41,801 nucleotides of DNA from an uncultured Phocaeicola sp. (GCA_944321335.1 CALUKX010000020.1:1-41801), one strand, 5' to 3'. Numbered from the stretch's first letter, positions 33,583 through 41,801 are shown. Program-made: numbers and translations. The notes: generated by a model from the sequence alone, not told the origin.

Positions 33583-34119
33583 ATGGCAACTAACACTACT
33601 ACCTCTTTTCAAGGCTATGCGATGACAGCCGGTACATTGATGGGTGTATACTGGATTATCAAGTTCATTTTATTTCCAGCAGGTTTTGTCATACCCTTCC
33701 TCCAGCTGCTTTTTATTATCCTTACCATAGCTGTCCCATTCATAGGATACTTTCTTGTACGCCGTTACAGAAACCGTTACAGCCCCGAAGGTATCAACTT
33801 TTTCAGTGGATTTACATTTACGTTCAGTATGTATTTCTATGCGAGTATGCTGGCTGCCGTTGCACATTTCATCTATTTCCGCTTTATCGACCAAGGGTTC
33901 ATATTCAACTCTTACCTGCAGCAGATTGATGAGATGAAGCGGATTGGGGGCGATGAAGTTTCCGACTTCACCAACAACCTGACGGAAACCATCAATACAT
34001 TATCGTCATTCAGCCCTATACAGTTGACATTCCAATTGTTTTCACAAAACATATTATATACGTTCCTGCTGGCTATAATCACAGGACTATTGGTTAAGAA
34101 CAAGAAGACTCAAAGATAA
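33583..34119 (+). CDS. DUF4199-type membrane protein
   Basis: A 178-residue inner-membrane protein with four predicted helices (about 15-35, 38-58, 76-100 and 150-170) and a polar stretch between helices 3 and 4. It matches the Bacteroidetes DUF4199 pattern, with the small GYAMTAGTLMGVYWIIKF start and a mid-protein YRFID-type loop. The function is unknown. It lies 5 bases before a polyprenyl-phosphate-type glycosyltransferase gene, a pairing often seen in Bacteroidetes, so a role in the same envelope pathway is possible. Confidence 0.75.
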   Translation: MATNTTTSFQGYAMTAGTLMGVYWIIKFILFPAGFVIPFLQLLFIILTIAVPFIGYFLVRRYRNRYSPEGINFFSGFTFTFSMYFYASMLAAVAHFIYFRFIDQGFIFNSYLQQIDEMKRIGGDEVSDFTNNLTETINTLSSFSPIQLTFQLFSQNILYTFLLAIITGLLVKNKKTQR

Positions 34120-34124
34120 ACGTT

Positions 34125-35075
34125 ATGAATATTTCAGTAGTTGTACCTTTATATAACGAAGAAGAATCCTTGCCGGAGCTTTATGCATGGATCGAACGTG
34201 TAATGAACGAACACAATTTCAGCTATGAGGTGATTTTCGTGAACGACGGAAGTACCGACGGTTCATGGAGAGTCATCGAAGAACTGAAAAAGAACCATCC
34301 GGAAGTGAAGGGTATCAAGTTCCGCCGCAACTACGGCAAGTCGCCAGCTTTGTATTGCGGATTCGAACGCGCGGAAGGTGATGTGGTCATTACGATGGAT
34401 GCCGACCTGCAGGACAGCCCCGACGAAATTCCTGAACTGTACCGCATGATTACAGAAGACGGATACGATCTGGTATCGGGATGGAAGCAGAAACGTTACG
34501 ACCCGCTGTCGAAAACAATCCCGACCAAGCTGTTCAATGCTACTGCACGTGCCGTTTCAGGTATCCATAACCTGCACGATTTCAACTGCGGATTGAAAGC
34601 TTACCGCAAGGACGTGATCAAGAACATCGAGGTATATGGTGAGATGCACCGCTATATCCCGTATCTGGCCAAGAATGCAGGTTTCAGCAAAATCGGAGAG
34701 AAAGTGGTACACCATCAGGCACGAAAGTACGGAAAGACCAAATTCGGTCTGAACCGTTTCGTCAACGGTTACCTCGACCTGCTTTCCTTGTGGTTCCTTT
34801 CCAAGTTCGGAGTAAAACCGATGCACATCTTCGGTTTCCTGGGTTCCATCATGTTCATCCTCGGTTTCATCGCCGTGTGTGTAGTAGGTTTCAACAAGCT
34901 GTACGATATGTATGCCGGAAACCCGTATCGTCTGGTAACCGACAATCCGTACTTCTATCTGGCCTTGACGACCATGATTATAGGTACACAATTGTTCCTG
35001 GCCGGCTTCTTGGGTGAACTGGTTGCCCGAAATGCCCCGGAACGCAACAACTACCAAATCGAAAAAGAACTGTAA
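34125..35075 (+). CDS. Family 2 glycosyltransferase (GtrB/DPM1-like)
   Basis: A 316-residue membrane glycosyltransferase that probably moves a sugar from a nucleotide onto a polyprenyl phosphate. The GT-A core shows VVVPLYNEEESLPELY, VIFVNDGSTDGSW, the metal-binding MDADLQDSPDEIPELY and the catalytic-region HHQARKYGKTKFGLNRF. The C-terminus has two membrane helices (about 233-258 and 273-298), as in GtrB, ArnC and DPM1. Sugar identity is not predictable. It is the second gene of the run, with 2-5 bases to its neighbours. Confidence 0.92.
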   Translation: MNISVVVPLYNEEESLPELYAWIERVMNEHNFSYEVIFVNDGSTDGSWRVIEELKKNHPEVKGIKFRRNYGKSPALYCGFERAEGDVVITMDADLQDSPDEIPELYRMITEDGYDLVSGWKQKRYDPLSKTIPTKLFNATARAVSGIHNLHDFNCGLKAYRKDVIKNIEVYGEMHRYIPYLAKNAGFSKIGEKVVHHQARKYGKTKFGLNRFVNGYLDLLSLWFLSKFGVKPMHIFGFLGSIMFILGFIAVCVVGFNKLYDMYAGNPYRLVTDNPYFYLALTTMIIGTQLFLAGFLGELVARNAPERNNYQIEKEL

Positions 35076-35077
35076 GT

Positions 35078-35590
35078 ATGAAAAGACTTCCGATCATAGC
35101 AAGCATCATGTTGTTGCTGGTACTCGCCTTCCCTGCCTGTGAAGTAGAGAACTGCCCGCCTAACTCCATGACGTATGCCCATTTCACGTTGGTCGACCAA
35201 AACGGAAAGACATTCAAGACTTCCGATACGTTGACTGTAATCGGACAGACCTACATCCAGGATTCTCTGGTATGCGATACCTTCATCAACAAGGAAAACG
35301 GAGCGAGCAGCCTGCAGTTGCCATTAAGCTATAACGACGAAACCCGTTTTGTCATCGCCTACCGCAGTCTGGACCACCGGTTCGTAGGTACTGACACCAT
35401 TCTGATCAAACATCACAACAAGCCGTATTTCACCAATCTCGATTGCGGTACGATGATGTTCTATACCTTGACCGATGTGCAATATACACATCACCGATTG
35501 GATTCATTAGTAATGACTAACCCGAATATCGACAATAATGAAAAAGAAAATATCCAAATATATTTCACTGTTAGCACTACTGATGAGTAG
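35078..35590 (+). CDS. Putative lipoprotein, DUF6452-like
   Basis: A 170-residue protein with a lipoprotein signal (VLAFPAC, cysteine 21). A compact beta-rich domain follows, with repeated T/D/F strands and a conserved-looking CPPNS (near 27) and LDCGTMMFYTL (near 126). I associate it with DUF6452, a Bacteroidales family without known function, but only by pattern. Its last 53 bases overlap the next gene in a different frame, which implies coupled translation. Confidence 0.65.
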   Translation: MKRLPIIASIMLLLVLAFPACEVENCPPNSMTYAHFTLVDQNGKTFKTSDTLTVIGQTYIQDSLVCDTFINKENGASSLQLPLSYNDETRFVIAYRSLDHRFVGTDTILIKHHNKPYFTNLDCGTMMFYTLTDVQYTHHRLDSLVMTNPNIDNNEKENIQIYFTVSTTDE

Positions 35591-36260
35591 TTTCATTTTC
35601 TGCTACGGTACTGCCTATGCGCAGGAACAGAAACCGAAGAACGACAAGGAGACCTTGAAGAAGGAATATGCGAAAACACCTTTCTATCAAGGCAGTTCGG
35701 TCGGTGTAGAAGTTGCAGGCGTTATCGGGCATGCATTGGGCAGCGACCCTATCAGTTCGGAAGTACTGTTACAGTGTAATCTGAAGAACCGTTTCATGCC
35801 TGCCTTGGAAATCGGTTACGCCAAGATGGATGTAACCAACGACGACAGTGAGATGCATTACAACACTTCGGCTCCCTATTTCCGTGTGGGTATGGATTAC
35901 AACGTATTCTATCTGAAACCGTATCTGCCCGGCTACCTTTATGTCGGTCTGCGTTATGGTTTCAGCTCATTCTCGTACGACGTGAACGGTCCCGACATGA
36001 AGGACCCCAACTACGGCGACATTACCATCCCTTATTCATACACAGGCATCAAGAGCAAGGCACAATGGGCCGAGCTGGTTATCGGAATCAAAGTAAAGAT
36101 ATTCAAGGGATTCTGTATGGGCTGGTCTGTACGTTACAAGAAAAGAGTCAGTGCCGAAAATGGAGAAAATACCGAGCCTTGGTATATTCCTGGCTATGGG
36201 GAAAACAATACAAGCAACTTCAATCTGAATTATAATCTGATTTATAACCTTCCCTTCTAA
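35538..36260 (+). CDS. Outer-membrane barrel-like protein, DUF6048-like
   Basis: A 240-residue protein with a signal peptide (cleavage near GTAYA|QE). The mature part is an eight-strand-like small barrel pattern: alternating hydrophobic residues, VGVEVAGVIGHALG, RVGMDYNVFYLKPYLPGYLYVGLRYGF. It ends YNLIYNLPF with the C-terminal phenylalanine of outer-membrane barrels. It probably belongs with DUF6048. The start codon at 35538 lies inside the preceding gene; the signal peptide supports it. The function is unknown. Confidence 0.7.
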   Translation: MKKKISKYISLLALLMSSFIFCYGTAYAQEQKPKNDKETLKKEYAKTPFYQGSSVGVEVAGVIGHALGSDPISSEVLLQCNLKNRFMPALEIGYAKMDVTNDDSEMHYNTSAPYFRVGMDYNVFYLKPYLPGYLYVGLRYGFSSFSYDVNGPDMKDPNYGDITIPYSYTGIKSKAQWAELVIGIKVKIFKGFCMGWSVRYKKRVSAENGENTEPWYIPGYGENNTSNFNLNYNLIYNLPF

Positions 36261-36263
36261 ACG

Positions 36264-36839
36264 ATGAGTACCCTCGAAATCTGGCTGCTGGCAATCAGTT
36301 TGGCAATCGATTGCTTTACCGTATCGGTAACAAGCGGTATTATATTAAGACGGATCGATTGGCGTACTTTATTGGTGATGGGGTTCTTCTTCGGATTGTT
36401 CCAGGCTCTGATGCCGCTCATCGGATGGTTCGGCGCAAGCAAGTTCAGCCATCTGATCGAGGCTTACGACCATTGGATCGCTTTCGGACTTCTGTTCTTT
36501 ATCGGCGCCCGCATGATCCGCGAACAGTTCAAGGAAGGTGAAACCTGTTGTTTCAATCCGACACAGCTGAAAGTGATTCTCACTTTGGCCGTGGCGACAA
36601 GTATCGACGCATTGGCAGTGGGTATTTCATTTGCATTCACCGGATTCAAGGTCATACAACAGCTGACATGGCCGTTGGTGATTATCGGCTTCGTGAGTTT
36701 CCTGCTTTCGGGTATCGGAAACCTTATCGGGGTTTTCTTCGGGCGACGGATCCATATCCGTGTGGAGATTTTCGGAGGGCTGGTGCTTATCGGTATCGGA
36801 ATCAAGATTCTTATCGAACATCTATATCTGAACAACTAA
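36264..36839 (+). CDS. mntP: Manganese efflux pump MntP
   Basis: A 191-residue six-helix transporter that exports manganese. It is built of two similar halves, each with the acidic helix signature: SLAIDCFTVSVTSGI in the first and ATSIDALAVGISFAF in the second. The GxxxGxxF-type helix ending FFFGLFQALMPLIGW is family-typical. The length matches MntP (about 190). It starts 3 bases after the barrel gene and ends 5 before apbE. A yybP-ykoY manganese riboswitch is not visible upstream. Confidence 0.92.
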   Translation: MSTLEIWLLAISLAIDCFTVSVTSGIILRRIDWRTLLVMGFFFGLFQALMPLIGWFGASKFSHLIEAYDHWIAFGLLFFIGARMIREQFKEGETCCFNPTQLKVILTLAVATSIDALAVGISFAFTGFKVIQQLTWPLVIIGFVSFLLSGIGNLIGVFFGRRIHIRVEIFGGLVLIGIGIKILIEHLYLNN

Positions 36840-36844
36840 ACATT

Positions 36845-37855
36845 ATGGGAAACAAAAGTTTAAAATGGCAACTGCCTTTTCTGGTACTGCTCATCGTAGG
36901 TACCGTACTTATTCTTCGGAAACAGGCTCCTTACCAGACCGACCAGGGTATGGTATTCGGAACGATCTATAAGATTACATATCAGTCGAAAGAGAATCTG
37001 AAATCGGAGATTGAAGCCGAGCTTCAGAAGGTCGACAACTCCTTGTCGCCGTTCAACAAGCAATCGGTCATTACCCGTATCAATAACAATACGGATATGA
37101 GTGTGGACAGTATGTTCACCCATGTGTTCCAGTTGGCGAAATCGATTTCCAAAGAAACCAACGGAGCTTTCGACATTACGGTCGCTCCTCTGGTCAACGC
37201 ATGGGGATTCGGTTTCAAGAATGCCACCAACGTTACACCGGCCACAATCGACAGCATCCGCCAGTTTGTAGGTATCAGCAAGATCAATCTGGTAGACGGA
37301 AAGATTGTGAAGGATGACCCTCGGACGATGCTCGACTGCAGTGCCATCGCAAAGGGTTTCGGTGTGGATTATGTCGCACGGATGTTCGACAGAAAAGGAA
37401 TCAAGAACTACATGATCGATATCGGCGGAGAGCTTGTCATCAAAGGAGAGAATCCGAAGATGGAAACCTGGCGCATCGGTATCAACAAGCCGATCGATGA
37501 CTCGCTTTCAGTCAACCAGGAGATACAGACCGTACTGGAAATCACCGGTGTGGGATTGGCGACTTCGGGCAACTACCGTAATTTTTACTACAAGGACGGC
37601 AAGAAATATGCCCACACCATCGACCCGCGGACCGGCTACCCTATCCAGCACAATATCCTTTCGTCGACCGTCGTAGCTAAGGATTGCGCTACTGCCGACG
37701 CCTATGCCACTTCGTTCATGGTACTAGGACTGGATTCGGCCAAAGCCATCTGTGCCGCCCATCCGGAACTCGACGCCTATTTCATCTATACGAAAGACGA
37801 CGGCAAGATGGACATCTACTTTACCGAAGGTATGAAGAAATATCTTAAAAACTAA
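36845..37855 (+). CDS. apbE: FAD:protein FMN transferase
   Basis: A 336-residue enzyme that splits FAD and attaches FMN to a threonine of exported redox proteins such as NqrC/RnfG. The ATG at 36845 opens an N-terminal membrane anchor (LPFLVLLIVGTVLIL), so it acts on the periplasmic face. ApbE motifs are MVFGTIYKITY, FDITVAPLVNAWGFG, LDCSAIAKGFGVDYVA, YMIDIGGELVIKG, TSGNYRNFY and HTIDPRTGYPI. The in-frame upstream extension to 36548 overlaps mntP and is not coding. Its substrate is not in the window. Confidence 0.95.
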   Translation: MGNKSLKWQLPFLVLLIVGTVLILRKQAPYQTDQGMVFGTIYKITYQSKENLKSEIEAELQKVDNSLSPFNKQSVITRINNNTDMSVDSMFTHVFQLAKSISKETNGAFDITVAPLVNAWGFGFKNATNVTPATIDSIRQFVGISKINLVDGKIVKDDPRTMLDCSAIAKGFGVDYVARMFDRKGIKNYMIDIGGELVIKGENPKMETWRIGINKPIDDSLSVNQEIQTVLEITGVGLATSGNYRNFYYKDGKKYAHTIDPRTGYPIQHNILSSTVVAKDCATADAYATSFMVLGLDSAKAICAAHPELDAYFIYTKDDGKMDIYFTEGMKKYLKN

Positions 37856-37869
37856 ATACCGTTGAATAC

Positions 37870-39867
37870 ATGAAAGAAGAACTTGAAAAACAAACGGGGT
37901 TACCCGAAAATGCGTTCCGTCCGCTGAAACCGGGCGAAAAGTATGAGCCTCTGATGTCGCCCGACAAGACCTATCCGGAAGTCAACGCCTGGTCGGTTAC
38001 GTGGGGTATTGTCATGGCCATCATATTCTCGGCGGCAGCTGCCTATCTGGGGCTGAAGGTCGGCCAGGTATTCGAGGCTGCAATTCCTATCGCTATCATT
38101 GCGGTAGGTGTGTCGAGTGCGACCAAACGCAAAGGAGCTTTAGGAGAGAATGTAATTATCCAGTCAATCGGAGCCTGCTCGGGTGTCATCGTAGCCGGAG
38201 CTATCTTTACCCTGCCGGCCCTCTATATCCTTCAGGCGAAATACCCTGAGATGACCGTCAACTTCATGCAGATGTTCATCAGTTCCCTTCTGGGAGGTGT
38301 ATTGGGTATCCTTTTCCTGATTCCGTTCCGAAAATACTTTGTCAAGGAGAAACACGGTGAATACCCCTTCCCCGAAGCTACCGCAAGTACACAGGTGCTT
38401 GTGTCGGGCGAAAAGGGAGGCGACCAGGCCAAACCATTGTTGGTAGCCGGACTGGTCGGCGGTCTGTACGACTTCATTGTAGGTACCCTCGGATGGTGGA
38501 ACGAGAACTTCACCAGCCGTGTCTGTGGATGGGGTGAAGCCCTTGCCGATAAGTTCAAGCTGGTATTCAAGATCAATACCGGTGCGGCAGTACTGGGTTT
38601 GGGATACATCGTGGGACTGAAATATGCGGCCATCATCTGTGCCGGATCCATCTTCGTATGGCTCATTATCGTTCCGGGATTCTCCTTGCTCTGGGGCGAC
38701 CAGGTATTGAATATGTGGAATCCGAACATCACGACAGCCGTACAGGATATGTCGCCCGAACAGATATTCAGTGAATACGCCAAGAGTATCGGTATCGGTG
38801 GTATCGCTATGGCAGGTATCATCGGAATTGTCCGTTCATGGGGCATCATCAAGAGTGCCGTAAGCCTGGCCGGGAAAGAAATGGGTGGAAAGAAAACCGA
38901 AGAAACTACCGAACGTACTCAGAAAGATCTGCCTATGAAGTTCATCGCTTTCGCATCCATCTTCACCCTTCTGCTCACAGCCGTATTCTTTTTCTTCGAC
39001 GTGATGGACGGTAACATCCTGCATTGCGTAGTGGCCCTCCTGCTGGTAGCCGTAATCTCCTTCCTGTTTACAACTGTGGCTGCCAACGCCATTGCCATCG
39101 TAGGCTCCAACCCGGTATCGGGAATGACACTGATGACACTGATCCTGGCATCGGTCATCATGGTGGCAGTCGGTTTGAAAGGTACATCGGGAATGGTAGC
39201 CGCCCTTATCATGGGAGGTGTAGTGTGCACGGCCTTGTCGATGGCAGGCGGTTTCGTAACCGACCTGAAAATCGGTTATTGGTTGGGTAGTACCCCGAAG
39301 AAACAGGAAACATGGAAATTCCTCGGCACACTGGTATCGGCTGCTACCGTAGGCGGTGTCATCATGGTGCTGAACGACTCATACGGATTCACCAGCGGTC
39401 AGCTAGCAGCTCCGCAGGCCAACGCCATGGCAGCTGTCATCGACCCGTTGATGAACGGTGTAGGTGCCCCTTGGGTACTCTACGGCGCAGGCGCCTTGCT
39501 TGCCCTCGTCCTCACCTTCTGTAAGGTACCGGCATTGGCTTTCGCCTTGGGTATGTTCATCCCGCTCGAACTGAACCTTCCGCTCATTGTAGGCGGTGCC
39601 ATCAACTGGTACGTAACTACACGCAGCAAGGATGCTGAAACGAACAATGCGCGTGGCGAAAAGGGAACCCTGCTTGCATCCGGATTCATTGCCGGAGGTG
39701 CATTGATGGGTGTAGTCAGCGCCATCCTCCGCTATTGCGATGTCGACTTCATGAGCGGCATGGGCGGATGGCTCGAGAGTCCGATGAGCCAGGTAGCTTC
39801 ATTGGTTGCCTACATCTGCCTGATCATCTATCTGGTCAAGGCCAGCATGAAAATAAAGAAAAACTGA
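37870..39867 (+). CDS. OPT family oligopeptide/metal-chelate transporter
   Basis: A 665-residue transporter with about 15 predicted helices. The start SVTWGIVMAIIFSAAAAYLGLKVGQVFEAAIPIAI is the usual OPT opening, and SNPVSGMTLMTLILA and GSTPKKQETWKFLGTLVSA are conserved OPT segments. Substrates in this family are oligopeptides or metal-siderophore and nicotianamine-like complexes; the bacterial clade is poorly studied. It is the last gene of the run and is closed by a hairpin. Its placement after MntP and ApbE fits a metal or redox context but does not prove it. Confidence 0.92.
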   Translation: MKEELEKQTGLPENAFRPLKPGEKYEPLMSPDKTYPEVNAWSVTWGIVMAIIFSAAAAYLGLKVGQVFEAAIPIAIIAVGVSSATKRKGALGENVIIQSIGACSGVIVAGAIFTLPALYILQAKYPEMTVNFMQMFISSLLGGVLGILFLIPFRKYFVKEKHGEYPFPEATASTQVLVSGEKGGDQAKPLLVAGLVGGLYDFIVGTLGWWNENFTSRVCGWGEALADKFKLVFKINTGAAVLGLGYIVGLKYAAIICAGSIFVWLIIVPGFSLLWGDQVLNMWNPNITTAVQDMSPEQIFSEYAKSIGIGGIAMAGIIGIVRSWGIIKSAVSLAGKEMGGKKTEETTERTQKDLPMKFIAFASIFTLLLTAVFFFFDVMDGNILHCVVALLLVAVISFLFTTVAANAIAIVGSNPVSGMTLMTLILASVIMVAVGLKGTSGMVAALIMGGVVCTALSMAGGFVTDLKIGYWLGSTPKKQETWKFLGTLVSAATVGGVIMVLNDSYGFTSGQLAAPQANAMAAVIDPLMNGVGAPWVLYGAGALLALVLTFCKVPALAFALGMFIPLELNLPLIVGGAINWYVTTRSKDAETNNARGEKGTLLASGFIAGGALMGVVSAILRYCDVDFMSGMGGWLESPMSQVASLVAYICLIIYLVKASMKIKKN

Positions 39868-39889
39868 TATCAATAAAACAGGCTCTTCA

Positions 39890-39925
39890 GCTGCATCAAC
39901 CGATGCGGCAGAAGAGTCTTTTATG
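39890..39925 (+). terminator. Terminator of the seven-gene run
   Basis: GGCTCTTC..GCATC pairs with GATGC..GAAGAGTC in a long imperfect stem, followed by TTTTATGTTTT. Confidence 0.8.
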
Positions 39926-39946
39926 TTTTCCATAAAAAATCATACA

Positions 39947-40786
39947 ATGAAAAAACTAATTCTATTAAGCATGCTTTTTATTGCCAATATGCTTGCAGCA
40001 CAGAAACTTATTGAAATCAAATTATGGCCCGAAGGTGCTCCCAACAGCAACGGGATGACCAAACAGGAAAAAGACGGGGTATTGTATGTAGCCGAACCCA
40101 CACTGACCGTCTACCCGGCACAGAACGGTAACGGACTGGCCATCATCATGTGTCCGGGCGGCGGTTACGGACATCTTGCCATGAACCATGAAGGCCACGA
40201 CATGGCCGGTTGGTTCAATACACAAGGCATCACCTATGCCGTCCTCACCTACCGTATGCCGAACGGACATAACGAAATACCATTAAGCGACGCCCAACAA
40301 GCGATGCGTATCATGCGCCAACACGCCCAAGAATGGAACATCCGGAAACTCGGCATCATGGGAGCATCGGCAGGCGGTCATTTGGCCAGCACCGTAGCGA
40401 CCCATTTCACGGATGCTGAAACCCGTCCCGATTTCCAGATCCTCTTCTATCCTGTCATCACGATGGATCCGACCTACACCCACATGGGATCACGCCAGAA
40501 TCTTCTGGGCAACAATCCGGACAAAGAGCTGGAAACCAAATACTGCAACGAAAAACAAATAACTGCAGAAACTCCACAAGCCTTCATCATGCACAGCTCC
40601 GACGACGGAGCCGTACCCGTTGCCAACAGCGTCAACTACTACATGGAACTGGTAAAGAACAAGGTTCCCGCCACTCTCCACACCTATCCGGTAGGCGGAC
40701 ACGGATGGGGCTTCCGCGACACCTTCCCGTACAAACGCCAATGGACAGGCGAACTGGAAAAATGGTTGCGTGAAATCAATAAATGA
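39947..40786 (+). CDS. Secreted alpha/beta hydrolase (acetyl-esterase type)
   Basis: A 279-residue serine hydrolase with a signal peptide (MKKLILLSMLFIANMLAAQ). The catalytic nucleophile is S141 in GASAGGHLAS; the acid is in SSDDGAVPV and the histidine in VGGHGWGF. The oxyanion-type CPGGGYGHLAMNHEGHD follows the first strand. The closest group is the BD-FAE/acetyl xylan esterase-like enzymes common in Bacteroides, which remove acetyl groups from plant glycans. No polysaccharide-utilisation genes are near. Start chosen at the signal peptide; an in-frame ATG at 39923 lies inside the preceding terminator. Confidence 0.88.
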   Translation: MKKLILLSMLFIANMLAAQKLIEIKLWPEGAPNSNGMTKQEKDGVLYVAEPTLTVYPAQNGNGLAIIMCPGGGYGHLAMNHEGHDMAGWFNTQGITYAVLTYRMPNGHNEIPLSDAQQAMRIMRQHAQEWNIRKLGIMGASAGGHLASTVATHFTDAETRPDFQILFYPVITMDPTYTHMGSRQNLLGNNPDKELETKYCNEKQITAETPQAFIMHSSDDGAVPVANSVNYYMELVKNKVPATLHTYPVGGHGWGFRDTFPYKRQWTGELEKWLREINK

Positions 40787-40804
40787 TAAAAAGGCACGTA
40801 ACGT

Positions 40805-40835
40805 TTTGTAAAACAAAAGAAAAGTACTATCTTTG
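40805..40835 (+). promoter_or_regulatory. rpsP promoter
   Basis: TTTG (40805-40808), exactly 19 bases, then TATCTTTG (40828-40835) and CACCC: a near-perfect Bacteroidetes housekeeping promoter with a leader of about 58 bases. Confidence 0.85.
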
Positions 40836-40899
40836 CACCCGCTAATACGGGATATTAGCATAATTCAAATCATTAACATTAAAAAATTAACGTTTAAAC

Positions 40900-41454
40900 A
40901 TGGCAACTAAAATCAGATTGCAGAGAAACGGACGCAAAGGTTACGCGTTCTATTCAATTGTTATTGCAGATGCAAGAGCACCACGTGATGGTAGATTTAC
41001 TGAAAAAATTGGTACTTACAACCCGAATACCAATCCTGCCACAGTAGATTTGAATTTCGATCGTGCATTGTACTGGGTACTGACTGGTGCACAGCCAACT
41101 GACACAGTACGTAACATCCTGTCTCGTGAAGGTGTTTACATGAAGAAACACTTGCTGGGCGGTGTTGCTAAAGGTGCATTTGATGAAGCTACTGCTGAAG
41201 CTCGCTTCAACGCTTGGAAAGAAAACAAGGAAGCTGGTCTGGCTGCTTTGAGAACTAAGGAAGAAGAAGCTAAGAAAGCAAACGCTAAAGCACGTTTGGA
41301 AGCAGAAAAGAAGATCAACGAAGAAATCGCTAAGAAAGTAGCTGAAAAGAAAGCTGCTGAAGCTGCTGCAAAGGCAGAAGCTGAAGCTGCTGCTAACGCT
41401 GAAGAAACACCGGCTGCTGAAGAAGCTGCTGCTGAAGCTCCGGCTGAAGCTTAA
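40900..41454 (+). CDS. rpsP: 30S ribosomal protein S16
   Basis: The small-subunit protein S16. The first ~80 residues are the S16 fold ([39 protein letters not shown], ending [15 protein letters not shown]). The other ~100 residues form an Ala/Glu/Lys-rich helix tail that ends [11 protein letters not shown], against a total of about 82 in E. coli. Such tails are seen in Bacteroidetes. The gene stands alone under a strong promoter and ends at an intrinsic terminator. The tail is compositionally biased but shows no frameshift. Confidence 0.97.
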   Translation: MATKIRLQRNGRKGYAFYSIVIADARAPRDGRFTEKIGTYNPNTNPATVDLNFDRALYWVLTGAQPTDTVRNILSREGVYMKKHLLGGVAKGAFDEATAEARFNAWKENKEAGLAALRTKEEEAKKANAKARLEAEKKINEEIAKKVAEKKAAEAAAKAEAEAAANAEETPAAEEAAAEAPAEA

Positions 41455-41480
41455 TTCTTTTCGTCTTCAAAAGAATTACA

Positions 41481-41512
41481 GAGGATATCTCATTGAGGTA
41501 TCCTCTTTTTTT
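41481..41512 (+). terminator. Intrinsic terminator of rpsP
   Basis: GAGGATA / TATCCTC stem with an 11-base loop, followed by a T7 run. Confidence 0.85.
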
Positions 41513-41575
41513 ATGGTCGTTTATGTCCATGCGTAAGGACATCGTGCATGAAACGTCGAGACGTTTTCGGCTCAT

Positions 41576-41610
41576 CACTGCAAGGATGGACATCCACCAC
41601 TGCAAGGATG
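41576..41610. repeat. Direct repeat with 22-bp period
   Basis: CACTGCAAGGATG occurs at 41576-41588 and again at 41598-41610, 22 bases apart. Confidence 0.7.
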
Positions 41611-41754
41611 AACCAAAAACGAAATTTTGATTTGTTTTGTCCGAATTGATGCATCATTTTACTTAGTATCAACTAGTTCCAATTTCATCAGCCAATCGCA
41701 CAATGTAATGATAATTTATTATTTTAACGTGAGTTCGAAATAAAATTAGAAAAT

Positions 41755-41798
41755 AGCCAGTTGTCCGTCATTGACAAAGTTAATGTCAATGGCTGGCT
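41755..41798. repeat. Inverted repeat at window end
   Basis: CATTGACA (41769-41776) pairs with TGTCAATG (41784-41791) around a 7-base loop; outer AGCCAG (41755-41760) and CTGGCT (41793-41798) also match. It may be a terminator of a gene beyond the window or an element end. Confidence 0.5.
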
Positions 41799-41801
41799 TC
41801 T

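Larger units (their letters stand above)
41513..41801. other. Non-coding tail of the window
   Basis: About 290 bases with no credible gene. It holds small inverted repeats (TGTCC/GGACA at 41525-41542; AAACGTC/GACGTTT at 41551-41566), a 22-base-spaced direct repeat (41576-41610) and a hairpin at the very end (41755-41798). Confidence 0.6.

Noticed and set aside
36548-36844. N-terminal extension of ApbE
   Set aside because: Overlaps mntP in another frame; the ATG at 36845 gives a proper membrane anchor and 5-base spacing.

Overview
The window reads as chromosome of a gut-type Bacteroidales, most likely Bacteroides or Phocaeicola. Three things point there. Promoters follow the Bacteroidetes housekeeping pattern (TTG or TTTG, about 19 nt, then TAnnTTTG) and starts lack Shine-Dalgarno sequences. 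The gene set is typical: M64 peptidase, a Ton motor with a signal-peptide-bearing ExbB and two ExbDs, DUF1573, DUF4199 and a large alpha-2-macroglobulin. S16 carries the long acidic/basic tail common in the phylum. I see no phage, insertion sequence, CRISPR array or resistance island; this is core chromosome.

Layout. 0.1-3.9 kb: thyA-folA, a convergent Lrp/AsnC regulator, then an M64 peptidase and a GNAT acetyltransferase. 3.9-9.2 kb, minus strand: a Ton-type energy module (ExbB, a four-helix membrane protein, ExbD, ExbD), tRNA-Ser(GGA), TatD nuclease, polyprenyl synthase and TonB. 9.4-12.1 kb, plus strand: cmk-ispH and pfkA. 12.1-16.7 kb, minus strand: a polyamine ABC transporter in the order potA-potB-potC-potD, followed by a 22-bp-period repeat. 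16.8-19.5 kb, minus strand: a TonB-dependent receptor with a secreted HMA-domain protein. 19.6-27.8 kb, minus strand: MeaB GTPase, a DUF1573 protein and a 1,896-residue alpha-2-macroglobulin-like protein.

28-33 kb: two small paralogous membrane proteins flank gcvT, pepT and an Omp85-type barrel. 33.2-33.4 kb, minus strand: an SRP RNA (4.5S type) co-oriented with tRNA-Thr(UGU). 33.6-39.9 kb, plus strand: a tight seven-gene run (DUF4199, family 2 glycosyltransferase, two uncharacterised envelope proteins, MntP, ApbE, OPT transporter). 39.9-41.5 kb: a secreted alpha/beta hydrolase and rpsP; the last ~290 bases are non-coding with short repeats and hairpins.

Functionally, the Ton motor and TonB energise receptors such as the one at 17.2-19.4 kb. 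The observation most worth following is that the presumed bait region of the alpha-2-macroglobulin carries two peptide blocks that also form the periplasmic linker of TonB, in swapped order. Other unusual points are a PotA with a duplicated C-terminal module, a PotD with a C-terminal membrane helix, and helically phased repeats in front of exbB. All family assignments come from motif reading by eye; no database search was run.
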